This document shows positions 33,876-46,646 of a DNA stretch of 64,000 bases, piece by piece; positions within the stretch are counted from its first letter, which is position 1, and each line of letters begins with the position of its first letter. A program made the translations under genes and the position numbers. Source of the DNA: Nocardiopsis flavescens. GTDB taxonomy: Bacteria; Actinomycetota; Actinomycetes; Streptosporangiales; Streptosporangiaceae. The DNA lies in assembly GCF_900141985.1 (NCBI RefSeq), contig NZ_FQZK01000022.1:1-64000 (forward strand). Direction: 5' to 3'. The notes under the pieces were generated by a model. That model searched no databases. It saw only the letters and a list, made by a program, of their open reading frames with translations, and had not been told where the DNA came from.

Positions 33876-34637
33876 TCACCCCCCGGACGCCCCGGTCCTG
33901 GGGCCCGTGTTCTCGGCGACGAGGTCCCGGGCCACGTCCACGACCCTCTTGCGGTTGCGCTGGGCCACCTCGCGCAGCGCGGCGAAGGCGGTGTCCGCGT
34001 CGCAGCCGCGGGCGTGCATGATGATGCCTTTCGCCTGGTCGATGACGGTGCGCGCGGACATGGCGCGGCGCATGTGCGCGCTCTGGCGCGCCTCGTCGGT
34101 GCGGCGGCCGACGGTGGCCAGGGACGCCGCGGCGTGCTCGGCCAGCAGGGCGGTGAGCGGGGCGACCACGCCCTCGTCGAAGGCGTCCGGCCGCACGGAA
34201 TGCACCCCGAACGTGACCACCCGGTCCGCGTCGGCGCCGTCGCCGGGCAGCGGGCTGGGCAGGGTGAGGGAGGAGCGGTCCCCGCACTGCACGGCCATGC
34301 TGGTGTAGCGCGGCCAGCGGTGGGACTCGCGCAGCACGTCCCCCACCCGGACCTGGCGCATCTCGCGCACCGCCTCCACCGCGGGTCCCTGGTCGGTCGT
34401 GTACTGGTGCTCGAACGCGGCGGCCAGGTCGGCGTGCGAGGCGCCGTAGTCGGCGACCACGTGGCGCACCGAGCCGTCGGGGCCGACCACCTCGCGCCAG
34501 ACCACCACGAGCGCCGCCGAGCAGCCGGGGACGCCCAGCGCGGCGGCCCTGCCCATCTGGTCCAGGGCGCGTTCGAGGGTGGTGTTCCCGCTGTGCCCCA
34601 GCGCGCCGATGTCGCGGGCCAGGCGTTCGATCCACAC
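33876..34637 (-). CDS. GAF-ANTAR transcription antitermination regulator
   Basis: 253 residues from GTG 34637, fixed by GAGGAGG 7 bases upstream; the frame further upstream is shadow. N-terminal GAF-type sensor (about 15-165: LGVPGCSAALVVVW, YTTDQGPAVEAVR, RWPRYTSMAVQCGDRSSL) and a C-terminal ANTAR domain (about 185-240: RTVIDQAKGIIMHARGCDADTAF in parts, AFAALREVAQRNRKRVVDVA). ANTAR domains bind paired RNA stem-loops to prevent termination. It is divergent from the PAS-GAF gene at 34750, sharing a 112-base promoter region. RNA targets unknown. Confidence 0.9.
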   Translation of the reverse strand: MWIERLARDIGALGHSGNTTLERALDQMGRAAALGVPGCSAALVVVWREVVGPDGSVRHVVADYGASHADLAAAFEHQYTTDQGPAVEAVREMRQVRVGDVLRESHRWPRYTSMAVQCGDRSSLTLPSPLPGDGADADRVVTFGVHSVRPDAFDEGVVAPLTALLAEHAAASLATVGRRTDEARQSAHMRRAMSARTVIDQAKGIIMHARGCDADTAFAALREVAQRNRKRVVDVARDLVAENTGPRTGASGG

Positions 34638-34749
34638 GATCCGGCCTCCTCGTTCCTCCAGGTCCACGGTAGCCCCGTGCCGCCGCGGCGGGACACATCC
34701 GTTAGCGTCGTGAAAGTCATGGCCGACCGCGACGACAGGGAGAGCCCGC

Positions 34750-35913
34750 GTGCACCTGGCGGAGCTGCAACGAGAGATCACCGCTCTGGGCGAGCGCATC
34801 ACGGCCCTGCGTGATACGCACACCATGTACCCGGACGACGGGCAGAGCACGGCCGAGGCGTCCCTGGCCGAACTGGAGTACGCCGAGCGCCTGCTCGGCG
34901 AGGCCGGCGCGCAGCTCGCGAACGCGCACGCCGACCCGCCCGAGCAGCGCCGCCAGGGCGACGACGGCGACCGCGCGCTGCTGCGGGCCATGTTCGCCGA
35001 CCTGCGCGTGCCGGTGGTGCTGCTCGACCACGAGGGGTACATCCGGCGGATCAACAACGCCGGGGCGACCCGGCTGGGCAGCGGCCCCGGTTACCTGACG
35101 GGGAAGCCGTTCGTGCACTTCGTGGACCTGCGGCGGCGGGCGGCGATGCGCTCGTGGCTGGCGGCGGTGGTCCGCGGCGACGGCGACGCCGACCTGGAGT
35201 CCCGGCTGGCCCAGCGCGGGTGGGCCGAGGACGTGCACCTGACCCTGACCCGGCTGGTGCTGCCCTCCGAGCCGAACCCGCTGGTGCTGGTGGCGATGTC
35301 GCCGCCGATGAACGGCGGCGAGGAGGAGGGCCCCGCCCCGCTGGAGACGGAGGTGGAGGACCAGGTGGTGGTGCTGGCCGCGCGGCGGCTGGACGTGCTG
35401 ACCCGGATGACCCGGCTGCTGCTGCGCTCGGCGGGGCCGGGCGGGGCCGGGGAGCCGCTGGCGCTGGCCGACGCCGCCGAGCTGCTCGCCGACTCCTACG
35501 CCGACTGGGTGATCGTGGACGTGTGCGACCTGCCCGGGGACCCCCGGGCGGCGCGGCGCGCGGTGGTGGCCGGCCCCGCCGACGCCACCGCCGGGCAGCG
35601 CCGTGAGGTGTCCGGGGCCGCGACCGAGGACGGCGACATCCCCGGCGAGGTGCTGGGCCGGGGGCAGTCGCTGCTGTTCCCGCTCATCGAGGAGGAGGGC
35701 GTGCTGGGCCGCGCCTCCTCGGGCGCGCCGCTGCTGTCGGTGCTGGGCGCCGGGTCGCTGCTGTCGGTGCCGCTGCGCGGCAGCCGGGGCGTGCGCGGGG
35801 CGCTCACCCTGATCCGGCGCAGCAACCGGGGCAGCTTCCGCCTCGCCGACCTGGGCCTGATCGAGGAGATCGGCGAGCACATCGGCCTGGCCCTGCCGCC
35901 CCGGCCGAGCTGA
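34750..35913 (+). CDS. PAS-GAF sensory protein without an output domain
   Basis: 387 residues from GTG 34750 (GGGAG 7 bases upstream). An N-terminal coiled-coil (LAELQREITALGERITALRD) precedes a PAS domain (about 75-165: VPVVLLDHEGYIRRINNAG, GKPFVHFVDLRRRAAMRSWL) and a GAF-like domain (about 210-387: LADAAELLADSYADWVIVDV, LLSVPLRGSRGVRGALTLIR). This is the sensor half of PAS-GAF-SpoIIE phosphatases, but the phosphatase is missing. It may signal by protein contact. Convergent with osaB; divergent from the ANTAR gene. Confidence 0.82.
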   Translation: MHLAELQREITALGERITALRDTHTMYPDDGQSTAEASLAELEYAERLLGEAGAQLANAHADPPEQRRQGDDGDRALLRAMFADLRVPVVLLDHEGYIRRINNAGATRLGSGPGYLTGKPFVHFVDLRRRAAMRSWLAAVVRGDGDADLESRLAQRGWAEDVHLTLTRLVLPSEPNPLVLVAMSPPMNGGEEEGPAPLETEVEDQVVVLAARRLDVLTRMTRLLLRSAGPGGAGEPLALADAAELLADSYADWVIVDVCDLPGDPRAARRAVVAGPADATAGQRREVSGAATEDGDIPGEVLGRGQSLLFPLIEEEGVLGRASSGAPLLSVLGAGSLLSVPLRGSRGVRGALTLIRRSNRGSFRLADLGLIEEIGEHIGLALPPRPS

Positions 35914-35923
35914 CCCCGCCCCG

Positions 35924-35947
35924 GGGCCGGCCCCGCCGGGCCGGCCC
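35924..35947. terminator. Bidirectional hairpin between the PAS-GAF gene and osaB
   Basis: Two copies of the palindrome GGGCCGGCCC (35924-35933 and 35938-35947) around CGCC give a 10-bp stem in the 39-base gap between convergent genes. Confidence 0.6.
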
Positions 35948-35952
35948 GGCGG

Positions 35953-36599
35953 TCACTCCTCGGGGCCGTGCAGGGTGTCGATGAGGGTGGACAGGCGGGA
36001 GTACGCGCGGTCCACCCGGCGCACCCCGTCGACCAGCGGCTGGTCGGTGTCCTGGTAGGTGTCGACGATGTGGCGCCGCAGCCCGGCCAGCTCCTCCTGG
36101 ACCTGGCCGGAGCGGTGGGCGAGCTGGTCGGCCAGGACCTTCCCGGGCTCGCCGGTCTCCTGCCCCAGGTCGCGCTGGAGGGTGCGGGCCTGCTCCCTCA
36201 TCTGCGCCTTGAGCTGGTGCAGCTCGACGAACACCTCGACCTTGGAGCGCAGCACCCACGGGTCGAAGGGCTTGAGCAGGAAGTCGACCGCCCGCGAGGC
36301 GTAGCCGCGGAAGACCTGGTGCCGGTCGATCTCCTGGGCGGTCAGGAAGATGATCGGCACGTCCTTGGTCTTCTCGCGCTGCTTGATGTGGGCGGCCGTC
36401 TCGAAGCCGTCCATCCCCGGCATGACCACGTCCAGCAGGATGACCGCGAAGTCCGTGCCCAGAAGGTGCTTGAGCGCCTCCTCCCCGGAGCTGGCCCGGA
36501 CCAGGTTCTGGTCCAGGGACGTGAGGGCCGCCTCCAGCGCGATGAGGTTCTCGTCGCGGTCGTCCACGAGGAGGATGTTGGCCTTCTGGGTCACGGCGG

Positions 36600-36603
<4 letters not shown>
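35953..36603 (-). CDS. osaB: OsaB-like response regulator with coiled-coil output
   Basis: 216 residues. Receiver domain (about 8-125) with LLVDDRDEN, phospho-acceptor Asp in VILLDVVMPGMDGF and Lys in DFLLKPFDP. There is no DNA-binding domain; instead a predicted coiled-coil/helical C-terminus follows (LHQLKAQMREQARTLQRDLG). This matches OsaB of Streptomyces coelicolor, a regulator needed for osmoadaptation. GTG 36603 overlaps the osaA stop (GTGA), so the two are translationally coupled. Orthology is inferred from architecture and gene order. Confidence 0.82.
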
Positions 36604-40982
<4,379 letters not shown>

Positions 40983-41138
40983 CGAACCCCTCCTCCATGA
41001 CCGTGTGACCGGCCACCACCGGGCTGTGAGCGGACGTATCGACCCACACTAACCGCCCGTGCCAAGCCGCACAGGAGGGTTGCCCATGTCGGCCCCCGCC
41101 GGACGTGGCCCGCCCGGGGGCCGTCCGGACCGGTCGGG

Positions 41139-43418
41139 GTGCCCGGGGCCGCGTATCGTGTCAGTGTCCACCCCCTCTCTCCCGAGTCCGTGTCCAGCGT
41201 TGAATCCAGTGGTGAAGGACCTGACGGTTTGCCGGCACATGACACCTTGAAGGTCGCTCGACGGGAGTTCCCGCCCGCGCCCGAGACCGCGGCGGCGGCC
41301 CGCGAGTTCGTCCACGACACCCTGCTGTCCTGGGGTGTGCCCGACCCGTTCGACGACGTGATCCTGTTGGTCAGCGAACTGGTCACCAACGCGGTCATCC
41401 ATGCCCGCTCGTCCCTGGAGGTGACGGTCCGGCGCCTGGAGGGCTCCGTCGAGGTGATGGTGACCGACGCCGCGCCCGAGCGCGCGGTGCCCCAGGCCGG
41501 CCCCCTCGCCGTGGACGCCTCCCCCTCCCGGAGCGAGGAGCGCAGCGGCGGGCTGGGGCTGGCGCTGGCCTCGGCGATCGCTTCCAGCTGGGGTGTGAGC
41601 TACGGGCGCGCCGACAAGGCGGTGTGGTTCCGCATCGACGACGCCGGCGACGGCGCGTCCTCCCTGGAGGCCCCGGCGGCGGTGCGCCGCACACCCGGCC
41701 GGCCCCCGCGGCCCGCGCCGTGGTCGGCGCTGGACGCCGCGCTGGGCTCGCGGCTGAGCCTGCCCCAGCTGCTGGAGCGGACCGTGGAGTACGCCACGAC
41801 GGCGCTGGGCGGGGACGCCGCCTACATCGCGCTGGCCACCTCCGACGAGACCATGTGGGAGGTGCGCTCCGCGGTGGGGCTCACCTCCGGCGGCGCGCCG
41901 TGGCGGCCGCTGCGCATCCGCACCGAGGAGGCGTTCCCGTCGGCGGCGCCCGAGCCGGGCGCGGTGATCAACGACGACCTCATGATCGCGCGCGCCCACC
42001 GGGGCCGCCTGTCGCGGGCCGGGATGCGTTCGCTGGTGACCGCCCCGCTGATCGTCGACGGCCGGGTCACCGGCCTGCTCGGGGTGGCCTCGCGCCGGAC
42101 CCGGCACTTCGCCGCGGCGGCGGCCAAGCGGCTCCAGGAGGGCGCCGACCTGATCGCGCTGCCCGTGGAGCGGTCCCGGCTGGCCGAGGTGGAGCTCAAC
42201 CGGCGGGCCTCGCTCAGCTTCCTGGCCGAGGCCAGCGACCTGCTCGCGGGCACGCTGGACGAGCGGATGACGGGGGCGCTGGCGGCGCAGCTGATCACGT
42301 CCCGGCTGGGGCGCTGGTGCGCCATCCACGCCGTCAACGAGCTGGGTGTGCCGCGGCTGACCCACGTCATGCACGGCAACGAGAACTACAACGACGTGCT
42401 GCGCGACCTGCTGTCCGGGGAGCCGCCGCGCGAGCAGCGCGACCCGCAGCCGCTGTGGGGGCCGGCCGACCTCACCGAGGAGGAGATCGACGACGGGCTG
42501 GTCCGCGAGCTGGTGCGCGGCCCCGCGATCAGCATCCCGCTGGTGGCGCACGGGCGCGAGCTGGGCCGGATGACCATCGGCAAGAACGAGTCGGACGACT
42601 TCACCCGCGAGGAGGTCGACGTCGCCGACGACCTGAGCCGCCGGGTGGCCTCCGCGATGGAGAACGCCCGGCTGCACGAGCGGCAGGCCTCGATGAGCGT
42701 GGCGCTCCAGCGCAGCCTGCTGCCCGCCCGGGAGAAGGAGCCGTCGATCCCCAGCGTGGACCACGCGGTGTTCTACCGTCCGGCGGACGAGAAGAACGTG
42801 GTCGGCGGCGACTTCTACGACGTGTTCGCGGCCAGCGGCCGGTGGTGCTTCGCCATCGGCGACGTGTGCGGGACCGGCCCGGAGGCGGCGGCGGTGACCG
42901 GCCTGGCCCGGCACACGCTGCGCGCGCTGGCCAAGGAGGGGTTCACCCCCTCGCACATCATGCAGCGGCTGAACATGGCGATCCTGGACGAGAACACCTC
43001 GACCCGGTTCCTGACGATGCTGTACGGGGAGATGACCCCGGCCACCGACGGCGGGGGCGGGATGCGGGTGCGCATGGTGTGCGCCGGGCACCCGCTGCCG
43101 CTGCGGCTCAACCCCAAGGGCGAGGTGGAGCAGTTCGGCACCTCGCAGCCGCTGCTGGGGGCGTTCGAGGACGTCGGGTTCACCACGGAGAACGTGGACA
43201 TCCGCCCGGGCGAGGTGGTGCTGGCGGTCACCGACGGCGTGACGGAGCGGCGCAGCAACTCCGACATGCTCGGCGACACGGGGCTGGAGCGGATCTTCTC
43301 CGGCTGCTCGGGGCTGTCGGCCCAGGCGGTCATCAGCCGTATCGACCGGGAGCTGGAGGAGTACGCGCCCGGCGGGCACACGGACGACACCGCCATGCTG
43401 GTCCTGCGCTTCCTGTGA
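41139..43418 (+). CDS. osaC: OsaC-like RsbW/GAF/SpoIIE-phosphatase switch protein
   Basis: Up to 759 residues. An N-terminal RsbW-like ATPase (N-box SELVTNAVIHA near 79-89, GGLGLAL near 137-143) is followed by a GAF region (about 190-340) and a second GAF-like region. A C-terminal SpoIIE/PP2C domain (about 520-757) shows VGGDFYDVFA, GDVCGTGPEAA, LAVTDGVTERR and TDDTAMLVLRF. One protein thus holds both kinase-type and phosphatase-type partner-switch activities. In Streptomyces OsaC, divergent from osaAB, controls sigma-B after osmotic shock. The exact start is unsettled: GTG 41139 is the longest; GTG 41190 is possible. Confidence 0.86.
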   Translation: MPGAAYRVSVHPLSPESVSSVESSGEGPDGLPAHDTLKVARREFPPAPETAAAAREFVHDTLLSWGVPDPFDDVILLVSELVTNAVIHARSSLEVTVRRLEGSVEVMVTDAAPERAVPQAGPLAVDASPSRSEERSGGLGLALASAIASSWGVSYGRADKAVWFRIDDAGDGASSLEAPAAVRRTPGRPPRPAPWSALDAALGSRLSLPQLLERTVEYATTALGGDAAYIALATSDETMWEVRSAVGLTSGGAPWRPLRIRTEEAFPSAAPEPGAVINDDLMIARAHRGRLSRAGMRSLVTAPLIVDGRVTGLLGVASRRTRHFAAAAAKRLQEGADLIALPVERSRLAEVELNRRASLSFLAEASDLLAGTLDERMTGALAAQLITSRLGRWCAIHAVNELGVPRLTHVMHGNENYNDVLRDLLSGEPPREQRDPQPLWGPADLTEEEIDDGLVRELVRGPAISIPLVAHGRELGRMTIGKNESDDFTREEVDVADDLSRRVASAMENARLHERQASMSVALQRSLLPAREKEPSIPSVDHAVFYRPADEKNVVGGDFYDVFAASGRWCFAIGDVCGTGPEAAAVTGLARHTLRALAKEGFTPSHIMQRLNMAILDENTSTRFLTMLYGEMTPATDGGGGMRVRMVCAGHPLPLRLNPKGEVEQFGTSQPLLGAFEDVGFTTENVDIRPGEVVLAVTDGVTERRSNSDMLGDTGLERIFSGCSGLSAQAVISRIDRELEEYAPGGHTDDTAMLVLRFL

Positions 43419-43431
43419 CCCCCGGGGCCCG

Positions 43432-43450
43432 CGCGCCCGGTCAGGGCGCG
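43432..43450. terminator. Hairpin between convergent osaC-like and LuxR genes
   Basis: 7-bp stem CGCGCCC/GGGCGCG with a 5-base loop in the 51-base gap; further GC arms flank it. Confidence 0.45.
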
Positions 43451-43469
43451 GGGCGCCGCGGGCGGGGGC

Positions 43470-44075
43470 TCAGAGCCAGCCCATGTCCTGGGCGGTGCGG
43501 ATGGCGGCCATGCGGTTGTCGGCGCCGACCTTGCCGATGGCGTTGGACAGGTAGTTGCGGACGGTGCCCTCGCTGAGGTGCAGGGCGGCCGCGATGCGGG
43601 CGACGGTGGCGCCGTCGGCGGCGGCGCGCAGCACCTCGGCCTCGCGGTCGGTGAGCGGGCTCTCGCCGCCGACCATCGCGGCGGCGGCCAGGTCGGTGTC
43701 GATGTAGCGGCCGCCCCCGTGGACCCGGCGGATCGCCCCGGCGAGCTGGTCGACGGGCGCGTCCTTGGCGAGGAACCCGCGGGCGCCCGCGGACAGGGCG
43801 CGGCGCAGGTAGCCGGGGCGGCCGAAGCTGGTGAGGATGACGACGCCGCAGCCGGGGGCGGTCTCCCCGAGCCGGGCGGCGACCTCCAGCCCGGTGGCCC
43901 CGGGCATCTCGATGTCCAGGACGGCGATGTCGGCGGCGTGCTCGCCGACCGCGTCGGCGACCAGGTCGCCGCGCCCGACCTCGGCGACGACCTCCAGATC
44001 GTCCTCCAGGCTCAGAAGCGCGGCGATGGCCCCTCTGACCAGGTGCTCGTCATCGGCCAGCACGATCTTGATCAA
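43470..44075 (-). CDS. NarL/LuxR-family response regulator (DesR-like, orphan)
   Basis: 201 residues if it begins at TTG 44075, which has AAGGG 7 bases upstream and starts directly at the receiver (IKIVLADDEHLVRGA). A longer frame to 44156 is possible. Phospho-acceptor Asp in AVLDIEMPGATG; switch Lys in FLAKDAPVDQL; LuxR helix-turn-helix LTDREAEVLRAAADG and SEGTVRNYLSNAIGKVG. The shape is that of DesR-type regulators, which usually sit behind a DesK kinase; none is adjacent here. Divergent from htrA. Confidence 0.87.
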   Translation of the reverse strand: MIKIVLADDEHLVRGAIAALLSLEDDLEVVAEVGRGDLVADAVGEHAADIAVLDIEMPGATGLEVAARLGETAPGCGVVILTSFGRPGYLRRALSAGARGFLAKDAPVDQLAGAIRRVHGGGRYIDTDLAAAAMVGGESPLTDREAEVLRAAADGATVARIAAALHLSEGTVRNYLSNAIGKVGADNRMAAIRTAQDMGWL

Positions 44076-44303
44076 GGTCGGCCCTTCGCTCTGTGTCGGT
44101 CCGGTCGCGGCGCGATAGTGTTCCGGACAACTAGGTGCATAGGTCGCAAGAGACACAGACCAGGACGGACGGTGGCCCCTGCGGTCGCCCTCCGGGGGAG
44201 AACGGACTCGAAACCCCGGTATATCGGGCTCTCACCCTGTTCTAACCCATGCGCCGCATGATGGAGCACACCAGATCGGAACATCGTCCCGCCGGAGGAT
44301 GAG

Positions 44304-45986
44304 TTGAACCCCAACGAACCCACACCAGGTACCGAACCCGACGCCTCGACCGGGGAGAACACGCCCGGGGCCGACGCCGCCGGGTCGGTGGGGGGAGCCT
44401 CCGCCGCCCACGGGGCCACCGGTCCGCAGGGGTCGGAGCCCTCCGAAGGCCGGGGTGCGGGGGCACCCGGACCCTCGGAGGGCACCGGCCCCAGGTTCGC
44501 CCCGCACGACCACCCGCACGAGGGGGCCCGGGACCAGCCGCCGCGCTGGGCCACCGGCCCCAACGAGGCCGACCGGGTCGCGTTCTCCTTCCCCCCCGGG
44601 GGCGGGGAGGGGACGCACCAGGGCGGCCCCGGCCAGGTGCCGCACGCCGCGCCCCAGGGCGGGTTCGGCCCGGCCGCGCCGGGCGGCCCGGCGCCGCAGG
44701 CCCACTACGGGCAGGTGCCGGGGGGCCACGGGCCCTTCCCGCCGGGCCCGCACGGTCCCGGGGGGCAGGGGCCGCAGGGCCCCGGCGGTCCCCAGGGGCC
44801 CCAAGGGCCCTTCGGGGGCGCGCACTTCGGGGGCGGTCAGCCGCCCTACGGCCCGCACGGCGCCGCGGCCGGGCCCGCGGGCCCGAGGCCCGAGCGCAGG
44901 CGGGGCGGCCGGGTGGTGGGGATCGCCGCGGCCACGGCCCTGGTCACCAGCCTCATCGTCGGCCCGGCCGCCGCGCTGGGCACCGCCTACTTCTTCCCCG
45001 ACGGCCTGGGCGGCCCGGTCAGCTCCCTCAACGGCGAGCAGGGCGGGACCGCCACCGAGGGCGAGGTGGGCGAGGTGGCCGAGAAGGTGCTGCCGAGCGT
45101 GGTGTCGATCCAGACCGCCAACGGCGGCGGCAGCGGGGTGGTGATCTCCTCCGACGGGCAGATCCTCACCAACGCCCACGTGGTGGACGCCGCCCAGGGC
45201 GGGCCGCTGGAGGTGCTGTTCAACGACGGGACCTCCGCGCCGGCCGAGGTGCTGGGCTCGGACCCGGTGTCCGACATCGCCATCGTCCAGGCGCAGGGCG
45301 CGAGCGGGCTCGAACCCGCCGTCCTGGGCGACTCCGACCAGGTCGGGGTGGGCGCGGACGTGGTCGCGATCGGCTCCCCGCTGGGGCTGTCCGGCACGGT
45401 GACCACGGGTGTGGTCAGCGCGCTGAACCGGCCGGTCAACACCGGCGCCACCGAGAGCGGCACGGGGCAGACCTCGACGGTGATCAACGCCATCCAGACC
45501 GACGCGGCGATCAACCCCGGCAACTCGGGCGGCCCGCTCGTGAACATGGCGGGCGAGGTCATCGGCATCAACACCGCCATCGCCGGCATCTCCCAGGAGA
45601 GCGGCTCGGTGGGCTTGGGCTTCGCCATCCCGATCAACCAGGCCAAGCCGATCGCCGAGCAGCTGGTCTCCGAGGGCAGCGCGAGCTACCCGGCCATCGA
45701 GGCGACCATCACCAACAGCCCCGACGGCGGCGCCGCCATCGTCGAGGTGACGGAGGGGGGCGCGGCCGACGAGGCCGGGCTGCGCGCGGAGGACGTGGTC
45801 GTGTCCGTCGAGGGGGTCCAGGTCACCACGCCGGACCAGCTCATCGCGCAGATCCGCTCGCACCGTCCGGGCGAGGAGATCACGCTGGGCGTGCGCTCCG
45901 GCGGCTCCGGCCAGGTCAAGGACATCACCGTGACGCTCGGCGAGCAGAGCGCGGCCTCGGTGGAGCAGGAGGCCGAGGAGGACTGA
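44304..45986 (+). CDS. HtrA/DegP-type serine protease with PDZ domain
   Basis: 560 residues. A cytoplasmic Gly/Pro/His-rich low-complexity region (about 1-200) leads to one membrane helix (about 204-232). Outside is a trypsin-like domain with His in TNAHVVDAA (near 290), Asp in SDIAIVQAQ (near 325) and Ser in NPGNSGGPLV (near 408), then one PDZ domain (about 460-555). It degrades or senses misfolded envelope proteins. TTG 44304 is the start: GGAGG lies 5 bases upstream. In mycobacteria the HtrA-like PepD belongs to the MprAB regulon, and an MprAB-like pair lies 3.5 kb away. All catalytic residues intact. Confidence 0.92.
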   Translation: MNPNEPTPGTEPDASTGENTPGADAAGSVGGASAAHGATGPQGSEPSEGRGAGAPGPSEGTGPRFAPHDHPHEGARDQPPRWATGPNEADRVAFSFPPGGGEGTHQGGPGQVPHAAPQGGFGPAAPGGPAPQAHYGQVPGGHGPFPPGPHGPGGQGPQGPGGPQGPQGPFGGAHFGGGQPPYGPHGAAAGPAGPRPERRRGGRVVGIAAATALVTSLIVGPAAALGTAYFFPDGLGGPVSSLNGEQGGTATEGEVGEVAEKVLPSVVSIQTANGGGSGVVISSDGQILTNAHVVDAAQGGPLEVLFNDGTSAPAEVLGSDPVSDIAIVQAQGASGLEPAVLGDSDQVGVGADVVAIGSPLGLSGTVTTGVVSALNRPVNTGATESGTGQTSTVINAIQTDAAINPGNSGGPLVNMAGEVIGINTAIAGISQESGSVGLGFAIPINQAKPIAEQLVSEGSASYPAIEATITNSPDGGAAIVEVTEGGAADEAGLRAEDVVVSVEGVQVTTPDQLIAQIRSHRPGEEITLGVRSGGSGQVKDITVTLGEQSAASVEQEAEED

Positions 45987-46023
45987 CCCCGGGCGGGGGA
46001 ACGCCGGGGGAACACGGGAGAAC

Positions 46024-46058
46024 GCCGGGGGCGGGGCCGCACAGGCCCCGCCCCCGGC
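46024..46058 (+). terminator. Terminator hairpin of htrA
   Basis: Perfect 15-bp stem (46024-46038 with 46044-46058, loop GCACA) 38 bases after the stop codon. Confidence 0.7.
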
Positions 46059-46062
46059 TTCG

Positions 46063-46348
46063 TGCGTGGAGAGGACCGCACCACTCCCGTACGGCACGCG
46101 TGCCGCCCCGGCCACGGGCATGCGGACCCCGCCCCGGCTTCGTGCGCGGGGAGGGCGGCACCACCCCCGTGCGGGGAGGACCGCACCACCCCCGGAGGCA
46201 TGCGCGCCACCCCGGCCGCGGGCGTGGGGGGACCACCCCGGGCGGGTGCGCGGGGGGCGGCACCACCCCCGTGCGGGGAGGACCGCACCACCCCCGGAGG
46301 CATGCGCGCCACCCCGGCCGCGGGCGTGGGGGGACCACCCCGGGCGGG
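46063..46348. repeat. Tandem repeat block, 102-bp period
   Basis: Bases 46153-46246 are repeated without a mismatch at 46255-46348 (94 identical bases, period 102). Within and before these units a shorter element of about 26-30 bases, beginning GTGCG(CG)GGGAGG and ending CACCACCCCCG, occurs five times (near 46063, 46142, 46170, 46247, 46272). The array is nearly pure G+C, with G-runs on both strands. Confidence 0.85.
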
Positions 46349-46646
46349 GTGCGCACCCCCTCGTACGGCCGGGGACCGGAAAATACACTGGTCCGCGAGC
46401 CGCCGACCGGGACGGCGACACGCCGCGGACGCCCCCCGGGGGCGGCGGTGACCGGCGGCGAAGTCACCGGTCGGCAACGGCGCGGTGATTGAGCGTGTTC
46501 AGATGATCACTCACGGTATCGTTCGCTGGGTCGTGTGCTCCCCGGCCGCCACCCCGTCATCCGGCGGTCGGCGATGGTCAACGCGGGTGCCCCACACTCG
46601 TGCGTACACGGCGACCAGACGTGCACCGGTTCAGGAGACATCCGAT

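Larger units (their letters stand above)
45987..46646. other. Non-coding region with terminator, tandem repeats and promoter
   Basis: 660 bases without a gene. First comes a hairpin just after htrA (46024-46058), then the GTGCGGGGAGG tandem-repeat block (46063-46348). A more AT-balanced 250-base stretch follows (around TTGAGCGTGTTCAGATGATC near 46488) that likely holds the promoter for the glycosyltransferase; spacing of candidate hexamers is poor. Confidence 0.5.

Noticed and set aside
46063..46348. Possible CRISPR array
   Set aside because: The repeats are GC-only, of unequal spacing, with nearly identical spacers, and no cas gene is present. It is a tandem duplication block.
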